This document shows, piece by piece, positions 52,628-60,710 of a DNA stretch of 64,000 nucleotides. Below the pieces are notes generated by a model that had not been told where the DNA came from, did no database searches, and was given only the letters and a program-made list of their open reading frames with translations. Every line of letters starts with the position of its first letter. Positions within the stretch are counted from its first letter, which is position 1. The position numbers and the translations under genes were made by a program. The stretch is from Alcaligenes faecalis. Lineage in GTDB: Bacteria; Pseudomonadota; Gammaproteobacteria; Burkholderiales; Burkholderiaceae_B. Location: contig NZ_CP168006.1 of NCBI RefSeq assembly GCF_041521385.1, positions 2,910,295-2,974,294 on the forward strand. Reading direction: 5' to 3'.

Positions 52628-54298
52628 ATGAGTATCGAGAATTCTTTTCCCCCTGCTGGTGTAACCTTGCCACTTGGGCGCGAGCGAGGCCCAGCCTACT
52701 GGCTGGGGCAAGGCGTACGAAACCTGGGCACACGCTCTAGCCTGGTCGTGGGCCTGCTGGCGCTGCTGTGGTTTGCGCTGACCCTGGGCACGTATCCCTT
52801 GCTGATTCCGGACGAAGGGCGCTATGTCGGCGTGGCCCTGTCCATGCTGGAGTCCGGAGACTATCTGGTGCCGCGTCTGGACGGCTTGCCGTTTTTCCAT
52901 AAACCCCCCCTGCATTACTGGCTCACTGCCTTGAGTCTGAAAGTGCTGGGTGTGAATTTTATCGCCGCGCGTCTGGTGCCTGCCTTGATGGCGACCTTGT
53001 TGATTGTCGGTATGCATGCCTTCCTGAAGCGCCATGCCAGCCAGCAACATGCGGGCTGGACGGCTCTGATTCTGGCCAGCAGCCCATTGCTGTTTGGAGC
53101 CTCCCATTACGCCAATCTGGACATGACGGTTGCCGCCTTGATCAGCACTTGTGTGCTCTTGGGTGGCCACGCTGCCTTGCAGATGGAGCAGGGGCGCCCC
53201 TATCGCTGGGCCTTAATGGGGCTGTATGCCACGGCAGGTTTGGCGTTTCTGGCAAAAGGCTTGATCGGGATTTTGATTCCTGGCGGCATTCTGGTGTTCT
53301 GGTTGCTGGGCCGAGGACAGTGGCGTACCTTGCTGCGTCTGTTTTCTTTCACCGGCCTGGGAGTCTTGTTGCTGGTCGCCACGCCCTGGATGTGGGCCAT
53401 GCAGGCCCGCTACCCCGGTTTTTTTGACTATTACATCGTCTACCAGCACTTCCAGCGTTTTCTGGAAACGGGCTTCAATAACCCTCAACCTTTCTGGTTC
53501 TACTTTGCCCTGATGCCTGTCGCCACCTTGGGCTGGACACCCTTCCTGTTCAGGCGCCTTCGTGGTTCTGCCAGTACTCCCGATGGTCTGGCAGCGATAC
53601 GTGGCTTGATGCTGTCTGCCCTGCTGACCGTGCTGATTTTCTTTTCCATTCCTGCGTCCAAGCTGGTGGGCTATGTCTTGCCTGCGATTGGCCCTTGGGC
53701 GTTCTTCCTGGCGGATGCGGTGATTCGCCGCGGCCAGCGGGATGGGGAAGCCAAGGTAGAGCGCTTTGCGGTCTGGAGCTTGGGTGTTTGTGTCGCGATT
53801 TGCGCGCTTGCCGTGGTGACAATGATGCTGCGCCCACAGGTCAACAGCCAGGCTTTGGGCCGTGTACTGGCCAGTGAGTATCAAAAGGGTGACCGGGTCG
53901 TCTTTCTGAATAACTACCGCTACGACCTGGGTTTTTACGTTCCGGACTTGCAGAACATCAGCGTCATGGGACGCTGGGATGATCCGGAAATCATGCGTAC
54001 TGATAACTGGCGTAAAGAGCTGTTGGAAGCGGCCCGTTTTGAACCGCAGCGTGGGGCGATGACCTTGATAGACCGGGAAACCTTGCGTCAGCAACTATGT
54101 CGGGACAGCAAAGCGGTAGTCTGGCTGATCGGTTCGCCAGATACCGTCCGTCAAAGCCAGGTGCTCAACCATGCCCAGCGTCTGTATGACGATCAGCGTA
54201 TCGCGCTGTGGCGCTTTGACCATGATGAGTACGAGCTTATGTGCGACGAAACGCCCAAAGCCGCCCTGCCAGAAACGTCAGCACGGCCAAGCCGATAA
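52628..54298 (+). CDS. lgmB: ArnT-like lipid A glycosyltransferase
   Basis: A 556-residue GT83 membrane enzyme with about 12 spans and a C-terminal periplasmic domain (about 400-556). The first periplasmic loop has the acidic motif PDEGRY (D62/E63). The FFHKPPLHYWLTA segment is typical of the PMT/ArnT group. It probably moves glucosamine from undecaprenyl phosphate to lipid A phosphates, as LgmB (the Bordetella ArnT orthologue) does. Its 3' end overlaps the convergent gtrA-like gene by 62 bp. The symbol rests on the neighbourhood. Confidence 0.82.
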   Translation: MSIENSFPPAGVTLPLGRERGPAYWLGQGVRNLGTRSSLVVGLLALLWFALTLGTYPLLIPDEGRYVGVALSMLESGDYLVPRLDGLPFFHKPPLHYWLTALSLKVLGVNFIAARLVPALMATLLIVGMHAFLKRHASQQHAGWTALILASSPLLFGASHYANLDMTVAALISTCVLLGGHAALQMEQGRPYRWALMGLYATAGLAFLAKGLIGILIPGGILVFWLLGRGQWRTLLRLFSFTGLGVLLLVATPWMWAMQARYPGFFDYYIVYQHFQRFLETGFNNPQPFWFYFALMPVATLGWTPFLFRRLRGSASTPDGLAAIRGLMLSALLTVLIFFSIPASKLVGYVLPAIGPWAFFLADAVIRRGQRDGEAKVERFAVWSLGVCVAICALAVVTMMLRPQVNSQALGRVLASEYQKGDRVVFLNNYRYDLGFYVPDLQNISVMGRWDDPEIMRTDNWRKELLEAARFEPQRGAMTLIDRETLRQQLCRDSKAVVWLIGSPDTVRQSQVLNHAQRLYDDQRIALWRFDHDEYELMCDETPKAALPETSARPSR

Positions 54299-54614
54299 GA
54301 ATCAGGCCCAGTAGTACGTCGTAGCGCAGGCCGGAGTGATTCAGTAAAAACGCATAGCTGGCTTCGTTGACTGCGAAGCCAGCGGCGGACACCAGGAAAA
54401 ACCGTGCCAGAGCTGGCAGAAAACGGGCATTCTGGGCGCGGAATGTCAGCCAGTAGTGGCCACCAAAAGACACCAGGAACGCGATCAGCCAGCCGAAAAG
54501 ATTGGCCAGCAGCGGAGACAGGCTCAGCGCCTGTACCAGGGCGATTACAATGCCCCAGTGCGTGAAGGCGGCCAAGGTGCCGACCAGTATGAACAGAATG
54601 ATTTGACGAGACAT
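54237..54614 (-). CDS. GtrA-family membrane protein
   Basis: A 125-residue protein with four predicted spans, matching the GtrA family of small flippases for undecaprenyl-linked sugars. I place the start at ATG 54614 (MSRQIILFILVGTLAAFTHW); the frame is open further upstream but there overlaps the deacetylase gene. It runs against its neighbours, overlapping lgmB by 62 bp and starting 15 bp from the divergent deacetylase. In this set it would flip the sugar-carrier to the periplasm, as suggested for an lgm gene in Bordetella. Confidence 0.82.
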   Translation of the reverse strand: MSRQIILFILVGTLAAFTHWGIVIALVQALSLSPLLANLFGWLIAFLVSFGGHYWLTFRAQNARFLPALARFFLVSAAGFAVNEASYAFLLNHSGLRYDVLLGLILIGLAVLTFLAGRLWAFRRT

Positions 54615-54629
54615 AAAGCGGAGCGAGCA

Positions 54630-55433
54630 GTGTCCAAGGACAGGCAGATCAGTATATGCGCGGATGATTTTGGCATGGCCCCCGCTGTGGACGAGGCCAT
54701 ACTGACATTGGCCCAGGCCCGACGCCTGACAGGAACATCCTGTCTGGTCGATGGGGACAGCTTTGTGCAAAATGCACCGGCACTGCGCCAGAGCACCTTG
54801 CAAAAAGGTTTGCACCTGAATTTTACCGAGTTTGCTTCCCAGGCGGGCGTGTATGCCATGCCGCTCAAGCAAGTGATTATCCGCAGTCTGTTGCATCGTC
54901 TGGATAGTCGGAAGATCAAGGAGAGCGTGGCCCGCCAACTGGATCGTTTTGAAGCGGTGATGGGGCAGGGCCCGGACTATATCGACGGGCATCAGCATGT
55001 GCATCAGCTACCCATGATTCGTGAGGCCTTGCTGGCAGAGATGGAGCGTCGTTATGCGGCTTCCATGCCTTGGCTGCGCTACACCGGCGCCCAGCGTCTG
55101 ACGACGGGTTTTGCCTTTAAAGACAGATTCAAGGCACAGATTATCGCCGGGCTAGGTTCCAAGGAGTTGCGACGTCTGGCCAGAGCCAAGGGCGTTACCT
55201 TGAATAGCAGCTTTACCGGCGTGTACGATTTCCAGGGGGGTAGGGAACGCTACGGCGCCTTGGTCCAGGCCTGGCTGGCGGTGATGCAGCATGGCGACAG
55301 CATGATGTGCCATCCTTCTCTGAGTCGCGTGCAGGACGATCCTGTGGGCCAGCAACGTCAGGCGGAGTACGAGGTGTTGGCAGGAGCTCAAATGCAGCAA
55401 TGGCTGGATCAATACAGCCTGCGTATTGCCTGA
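54630..55433 (+). CDS. YdjC/ChbG-family carbohydrate deacetylase (NaxD-like)
   Basis: A 267-residue deacetylase. The metal site shows D12/D13 in CADDFGM, H62 in LHLNF and H121-Q-H-V-H125 in IDGHQHVHQ. NaxD of Francisella and its Bordetella counterpart in the lgm system deacetylate the undecaprenyl-linked amino sugar before lipid A transfer. The position after the ArnC-like, ArnT-like and GtrA genes makes the same role likely here. The start is GTG 54630. Other YdjC members act on chitobiose or hopanoids, which fit the context less well. Confidence 0.85.
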   Translation: MSKDRQISICADDFGMAPAVDEAILTLAQARRLTGTSCLVDGDSFVQNAPALRQSTLQKGLHLNFTEFASQAGVYAMPLKQVIIRSLLHRLDSRKIKESVARQLDRFEAVMGQGPDYIDGHQHVHQLPMIREALLAEMERRYAASMPWLRYTGAQRLTTGFAFKDRFKAQIIAGLGSKELRRLARAKGVTLNSSFTGVYDFQGGRERYGALVQAWLAVMQHGDSMMCHPSLSRVQDDPVGQQRQAEYEVLAGAQMQQWLDQYSLRIA

Positions 55434-55579
55434 GCACGCGTCCGCAGGCAATGTGCAGGCTGGCCTGCTTGGCTGGGTGGCCAGTCAGGCCAAGGACAAA
55501 GGGGCTTGCGTACTCCTGGGGAGGAACATACTATTTTTCCTTTCAGTGCTTTTTGCTTATTCCGATTTCAGGAGTGTTT

Positions 55580-55921
55580 ATGTCCTTCCCACATCAGTTT
55601 TTGACCGAGCAATTGGCCGTTGCGCCGCAGTTATCGGGAGAGGACATGCAAGCCGTGGCCGATGCTGGTTTTAAAAGTGTCATCATCAATCGTCCCGATA
55701 GCGAGGGTGGTCCCGATCAGCCTTTATCGGCAGATGTCATGAAGGCAGCCCAGGCAGCGGGCTTGCAGGTGGAGTATCAGCCCGTTGTGGGTAGCGCCAT
55801 TACGTCTGCTGATGTTGCCCGTTTTGGTCAATTGCTTGAAGCTTTGCCAGGCCCGACTCTGGCTTATTGCCGCACAGGTACTCGCTGTGCCGTATTGTTT
55901 CGTGCATTGAACGAATCCTGA
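55580..55921 (+). CDS. DUF442/TIGR01244 sulfur transferase-like protein
   Basis: A 113-residue protein of the TIGR01244 (Blh-like) family, related to tyrosine phosphatases and rhodaneses. The loop YCRTGTRC has the C-x4-R spacing of rhodanese-type enzymes. ATG 55580 has AGGAG 6 bases ahead. Relatives occur fused to or beside sulfide-handling enzymes. No sulfur genes are next to it here. Confidence 0.82.
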   Translation: MSFPHQFLTEQLAVAPQLSGEDMQAVADAGFKSVIINRPDSEGGPDQPLSADVMKAAQAAGLQVEYQPVVGSAITSADVARFGQLLEALPGPTLAYCRTGTRCAVLFRALNES

Positions 55922-56008
55922 CCTGGCTCAAGGTTCAGGTCTGTACTAGCTTGTCCTATGCGTGTATGCAGCGGTAAGCTATTTGTCTCCATTCAAAGGG
56001 GTTATGCC

Positions 56009-56470
56009 ATGTTCAAGAAAATTCTGATTCCAACTGACGGTTCCGAGCTCTCTTCCCAAGCTGCCAACAAAGGCGTGACCTTCGCCCGCCAAATGGGCGC
56101 CGAGGTTTTGGCTTTGCACGTGACGCAGCCTTTTGCCGCCACAGTTGGTTTTGATGGAATGGCTGCTGCCTACGCCATTACCGACGAGGACTACGACAAG
56201 ACCGCCAAAGAACAGTCGCAGAAGTACCTGCAACAGATTCTGGACCGTGCCGAGACTGCTGGTGTCAAGGCAACGGGTAAATCCGTGTCCAACTTTAACG
56301 TGGCCGATGGTATTGTGCAGGTTGCCGAGCAGGAAGGCTGCGACCTGATCTTTATCGGTAGTCACGGCCGTAGTGGTCTGTCCCGCCTGCTGTTGGGTAG
56401 CGTGACCATCAAGGTGCTGAATATGGCCAAGAACACCGTATTGGTGTATCGCGTCAAAGAAAACGATTAA
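56009..56470 (+). CDS. Universal stress protein UspA family
   Basis: A 153-residue single-domain Usp protein. The ATP-binding pattern G-x2-G-x9-G-S/T is present as GSHGRSGLSRLLLGSV near the C-terminus, so it is of the nucleotide-binding type. ATG 56009 follows an AAAGGGG site; an in-frame upstream ATG at 55958 adds non-family sequence. A strong terminator follows. It is likely induced under stress or low oxygen, but no clear site is seen. Confidence 0.92.
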   Translation: MFKKILIPTDGSELSSQAANKGVTFARQMGAEVLALHVTQPFAATVGFDGMAAAYAITDEDYDKTAKEQSQKYLQQILDRAETAGVKATGKSVSNFNVADGIVQVAEQEGCDLIFIGSHGRSGLSRLLLGSVTIKVLNMAKNTVLVYRVKEND

Positions 56471-56486
56471 TCGTTGTTCAGCCCAC

Positions 56487-56513
56487 AAAAAAACCCGCTT
56501 AGCGGGTTTTTTT
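56487..56513. terminator. Bidirectional terminator after the Usp gene
   Basis: AAAAAAACCCGC pairs with GCGGGTTTTTTT around a TTA loop. It has T runs on both strands and ends the Usp transcript; on the minus strand it may also end the fds operon. Confidence 0.85.
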
Positions 56514-56629
56514 ATGTGCGATGTATTTTGTCAGTGGCTGTGTGTATTGCGCTTGCCAGGTGGTTTTTTTGCTGGCTTTTAGTGGCGATAGATCTTGAGC
56601 ATCACCGTGGCAAACACGTGCAGTCCACT

Positions 56630-56881
56630 TTATTGGCTGCGTGGCTCCAACTGCTGTTTATGGGTGACGACTGCCTGCAAGACAATAGGCAACAGCTCCC
56701 CATCTTCGCTTTTACCGCTGGGATTTTGCTGCACAAAATCCAGTAGGGACCGGCGCATGCGTGGGTCCCAGAACTTCTGAATGTGTTCTGCAATCTCGCG
56801 CAGACCTTGCTCCCGATTGCTCAGGGTTTCAAAGAATTGGCCGATCTGGTTGGCCATGGGAATCAAAGGAACAATGTTCAT
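56630..56881 (-). CDS. fdsD: Formate dehydrogenase delta subunit FdsD
   Basis: An 83-residue FdsD-family protein, mostly helical (MANQIGQFFETL, HIQKFWDPRMRRSLLD). It is the last gene of the fds operon and overlaps the fdhD stop by 4 bases. FdsD helps formation or stability of the soluble NAD-linked formate dehydrogenase. The FWDPRMR motif is typical. Confidence 0.9.
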   Translation of the reverse strand: MNIVPLIPMANQIGQFFETLSNREQGLREIAEHIQKFWDPRMRRSLLDFVQQNPSGKSEDGELLPIVLQAVVTHKQQLEPRSQ

Positions 56882-57744
56882 GGTGATGTGGCCGAGTGTG
56901 ACTCGGCAGAATTCAGGTAGTGGGGATGGCTGTACAGCGTGAAGCTGCGGTCACGGGCAAAGGCAGCCAGCATGACTCCCAGTTCCTCGGCAATCTGCAC
57001 GGCATAGGCGGTGGGGGCGGAGACGGCCACCACAAAGTTGATGCCCATGGCAGCGGCCTTCTGGACCATCTCGAAGCTGGCACGGCTGGAGATCAGCACC
57101 ATGCCAGAGCGGGGATCAATATTGTTGCGCAGCATGTGGCCCAGCAGCTTGTCCAGCGCGTTGTGGCGGCCTACATCCTCGCGCACGGCCAGGATATCGC
57201 CTTGCAGATTGCACCAGGCAGCGGCGTGGGTAGCCCCCGTCAGTTGATGCAAAGGCTGGCTGGAGCGCAAGGCATCCAGCGCCTGGAAGATGGCGGCAGC
57301 ATCGGGGCTGTGCTCGGGAGTATTCAGACGGGGTAGCTGTCGGCGTACCTCGTCCAGGCTTTCCAGACCACACAAACCACAGCCTGTACGACCGGCCAAC
57401 TGGCGGCGACGCGCCTTGAGCTGATGCTGGCAGGCACTGGCAATTTCGATTTGCAGCAAGCTGCCGCGTTCGCTTTCCAGCACATCCACGCCGCGTATAT
57501 CGTCAGCCGTACGGATGATGCCCTCGGTCATGGAAAATCCGTAAGCCAGATCCTCCAGATCGCTGGGGCTGCATAACAAGGCACTATGGCTGATGCCATT
57601 GAATTCCAGAGCCACGGCTTGTTCGCGCGCCAGCGCATCCTGATCCTCTTGGGGCAGGGTGTCAGCTTGTGTTTGTGCTGGGGTACGCGCCTGCCGCCAT
57701 ACGGTGGCAGGGGCGCTGGCATCACGAAAATCTGCCTGGCTCAC
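56878..57744 (-). CDS. fdsC: Formate dehydrogenase accessory sulfurtransferase FdsC/FdhD
   Basis: A 288-residue FdhD-family protein that passes sulfur to the molybdenum cofactor of FdsA. The Cys pair is in TGCGLCG near residue 122. The substrate-pocket segments REDVGRHNALDKLLG and SSRASFEMVQKAAAMGI are present. It lies between fdsA (31 bp) and fdsD (overlap), the same order as in Cupriavidus. Confidence 0.93.
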   Translation of the reverse strand: MSQADFRDASAPATVWRQARTPAQTQADTLPQEDQDALAREQAVALEFNGISHSALLCSPSDLEDLAYGFSMTEGIIRTADDIRGVDVLESERGSLLQIEIASACQHQLKARRRQLAGRTGCGLCGLESLDEVRRQLPRLNTPEHSPDAAAIFQALDALRSSQPLHQLTGATHAAAWCNLQGDILAVREDVGRHNALDKLLGHMLRNNIDPRSGMVLISSRASFEMVQKAAAMGINFVVAVSAPTAYAVQIAEELGVMLAAFARDRSFTLYSHPHYLNSAESHSATSP

Positions 57745-57775
57745 GTGGCAACTCCTTAGGGCCTATTGGGACGCA

Positions 57776-60697
57776 TCATACTTTCGCGACGGCCTCGGCA
57801 TGCTCATGCGAGTGGCTGTGATCCGTCTGGGCCAAATCCTCGGCTGGGACGGTCTCGCCTTGCAGGAGACGCTGCTGAATATCGTGAAAACGGTTCCAGC
57901 GATTTTGCCAGGCCGACTCGGACGTGACGCGCTGAATCTGTACCGCTGTCACCTTGTACTCGGGGCAGTTGGTTGCCCAGTCCGAGTTGTTGGTGGTGAC
58001 CACGTTGGCGCCCGACTCGGGAAAGTGGAAAGTAGTATAGACCACCCCTGGCTGCACTCGTTCGGTCACCGTTGCACGCAAGGCAGTCTCGCCCGCACGG
58101 CTCTTGACCGAGACTTTGTCGCCACTGCGAATGCCACGATCTTCGGCATCCACCGGGTGAATTTCCAGCAAGTCCTCCGCATGCCAGGCCACGTTGTCGG
58201 TACGGCGGGTTTGTGCGCCCACATTGTATTGCGACAGGATGCGGCCTGTGGTCAGCAGCAAGGGGAACTTGCGGCTGCTGCGCTCTTCGGTAGGCACGTA
58301 TTGGGTCAGCATGAAGCGGCCCTTGCCACGCACGAACTCGTCGATATGCATGGTGGGGGTGCCTTCAGGGGCTTGTTCGTTGCAAGGCCATTGCACGCTG
58401 CCACCCAGTTCCTGGATGCGATCGTAGGACACGCCGGTAAAGGTGGGGGTCAGGCGGGCGATCTCGTCCATGATCTGGCCGGGGTGCTCGTAGTTCATGG
58501 GGTAGCCCAGCGCACGGGCCAGGGCGCAGGTGACTTCCCAGTCAGCCATGCCAGCCTTGGGCTCCATCACTTTGCGTACGCGCGAAATACGACGCTCGGC
58601 GTTGGTGAAGGTGCCGTCTTTTTCCAGGAAGGACGAACCGGGCAGGAACACGTGGGCGTACTTGGCGGTCTCGTTCAGGAACAGATCCTGTACTACTACG
58701 CACTCCATGGCAGCCATGGCGGCAGCCACGTGCTGGGTGTTCGGGTCAGACTGAACAATGTCTTCGCCTTGGCAGTACAGACCCTTGAAGCTGCCACTTA
58801 GAGCGGCCTCGAACATATTGGGAATGCGCAAACCAGGCTCGGATTGCAGGGACACGCCCCAGGCCTGTTCAAACTGCTGGCGTACGCTGGTGTCCGAGAC
58901 GTGACGGTAGCCAGGGAACTCGTGCGGGAAGGAGCCCATATCGCAGGAGCCTTGCACGTTGTTCTGACCACGCAACGGGTTCACACCCACGCCTTCGCGG
59001 CCCACGTTGCCGGTCGCCATGGCCAGGTTGGCAATGGCCATTACGGTGGTGGAACCCTGGCTGTGCTCAGTTACGCCCAGACCGTAGTAAATCGAGCCGT
59101 TGCCGCCGGTGGCGTACAGACGGGCGGCGCCACGGATGTCGTTGGCGGACACACCACAGATCTCGGCCATGGCTTCTGGCGAGTTCTGGGGCTGGCTGAC
59201 AAAGCTGCGCCATTCATTGAAGGCGGCGGTATCGCAGCGTTCGGCCACATAGGTTTCGTTCACCAGATTTTCGGTGACGATAACGTGAGCCATGGCGGTC
59301 AGGATGGCGGTGTTGGTGCCGGGGCGCAGGGGCAGGTGGTAGTCGGCCTGGATGTGCGGCGAGCTGACCAGTTCGGTCTGGCGCGGGTCAATCACGATCA
59401 GGCGGGCACCTTGGCGCAGGCGGCGTTTCAGGCGCGATGCAAATACGGGGTGGGCGGCGCTGGGGTTGGCCCCTATCACGATGACCACGTCGGTGTGCAT
59501 CACCGAGTCAAAGGTTTGCGTACCGGCGGACTCACCCAGGGTCATCTTCAGGCCGTAGCCGGTCGGGGAGTGACACACGCGGGCGCAGGTGTCCACGTTA
59601 TTGGTGCCAAAGGCGGCACGAACCAGCTTTTGCACCAGATAGGTTTCTTCGTTGGTACAACGCGAGGAGGTAATACCACCCACAGCGTCACGACCATGTT
59701 GATCCTGAATGCGACGGAACTCGGAGGCGGCGTAATGGATGGCCTCGTCCCACGACACCTCCTGCCAGGGGTCTGTAATGCTCTTGCGTATCATGGGGCT
59801 CAGGATACGGTCCTGGTGAGTGGCGTAACCCCAGGCGAAACGGCCTTTCACGCAGGCATGACCACGGTTGGCCTTGCCGTCTTTCCAGGGCGTCATGCGA
59901 ATGACCTTGTCGCCCTTCATCTCGGCCTTGAAGCCGCAACCCACACCGCAATAAGCACAGGTGGTGATGACGGCGTGCTCGGGCTGGCCCAGATCGATGA
60001 CGGATTTTTCCATCAGGGAGGAGGTCGGGCAGGCTTGAACGCAAGCGCCACAGGACACACAATCGCTGCCCAGGAAATCGTTGTTCTGACCGGCAGTGAC
60101 GCGCGACTCAAAGCCGCGCTTGTCGATGGTCAGTGCAAAGGTGCCCTGAACTTCCTCACAGGCGCGCACACAGCGGTTGCAGACAATGCACTTGCTGGAG
60201 TCGTAGGCAAAGTAAGGGTTGGAGTTGTCGGTGCTGTCGTCCAGGTGGTTGGCGCCATCAAAGCCATAACGCACGCTGCGCAGGCCCACGACACCGGCCA
60301 TGTCTTGCAGTTCGCAATTGCCGTTGGCGGGACAGGTCAGGCAGTCCAGCGGGTGATCGGAGATGTACAACTCCATCACGTTGCGGCGCAGCTTGTGCAG
60401 GGTATCGTTTTCGGTTTGGACGACCATGCCTTCCTCCACCAAGGTGGTGCAGGAAGCAGGGTGGCCGCGACGGCCTTCAATGTCCACCAGGCACAGACGG
60501 CAGGAGCCAAACGCTTCCAGCGAGTCGGTAGCGCACAGCTTGGGAATATTGATGCCCGCCAAGGCGGCGGCGTGCATCACGGAAGTGCCAACGGGCACTT
60601 CAATCAATTTGCCATCAATGGTCAGGTTGACCATCTCGGTCTGGGTCGAGGCTGGGGTGCCCAGGTCACGTTCGCGTACGGCGACTGTTTCTTTCAT
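57776..60697 (-). CDS. fdsA: NAD-dependent formate dehydrogenase alpha subunit FdsA
   Basis: A 973-residue molybdoenzyme that oxidises formate to CO2. The N-terminal NuoG-like part (about 1-250) holds a [2Fe-2S] ferredoxin domain and several [4Fe-4S] sites (CIVCNRCVRAC, CVSCGACVQAC). A further cluster motif, CAYCGVGCG, begins the catalytic part. The Mo ligand is Cys375 (VCHSPT), not selenocysteine. ATG 60697 follows GGAG; an open extension to 60754 overlaps fdsB and is not homologous. It works with FdsB and FdsG to reduce NAD+. Confidence 0.96.
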   Translation of the reverse strand: MKETVAVRERDLGTPASTQTEMVNLTIDGKLIEVPVGTSVMHAAALAGINIPKLCATDSLEAFGSCRLCLVDIEGRRGHPASCTTLVEEGMVVQTENDTLHKLRRNVMELYISDHPLDCLTCPANGNCELQDMAGVVGLRSVRYGFDGANHLDDSTDNSNPYFAYDSSKCIVCNRCVRACEEVQGTFALTIDKRGFESRVTAGQNNDFLGSDCVSCGACVQACPTSSLMEKSVIDLGQPEHAVITTCAYCGVGCGFKAEMKGDKVIRMTPWKDGKANRGHACVKGRFAWGYATHQDRILSPMIRKSITDPWQEVSWDEAIHYAASEFRRIQDQHGRDAVGGITSSRCTNEETYLVQKLVRAAFGTNNVDTCARVCHSPTGYGLKMTLGESAGTQTFDSVMHTDVVIVIGANPSAAHPVFASRLKRRLRQGARLIVIDPRQTELVSSPHIQADYHLPLRPGTNTAILTAMAHVIVTENLVNETYVAERCDTAAFNEWRSFVSQPQNSPEAMAEICGVSANDIRGAARLYATGGNGSIYYGLGVTEHSQGSTTVMAIANLAMATGNVGREGVGVNPLRGQNNVQGSCDMGSFPHEFPGYRHVSDTSVRQQFEQAWGVSLQSEPGLRIPNMFEAALSGSFKGLYCQGEDIVQSDPNTQHVAAAMAAMECVVVQDLFLNETAKYAHVFLPGSSFLEKDGTFTNAERRISRVRKVMEPKAGMADWEVTCALARALGYPMNYEHPGQIMDEIARLTPTFTGVSYDRIQELGGSVQWPCNEQAPEGTPTMHIDEFVRGKGRFMLTQYVPTEERSSRKFPLLLTTGRILSQYNVGAQTRRTDNVAWHAEDLLEIHPVDAEDRGIRSGDKVSVKSRAGETALRATVTERVQPGVVYTTFHFPESGANVVTTNNSDWATNCPEYKVTAVQIQRVTSESAWQNRWNRFHDIQQRLLQGETVPAEDLAQTDHSHSHEHAEAVAKV

Positions 60698-60710
60698 GGT
60701 GATCTCCGTC

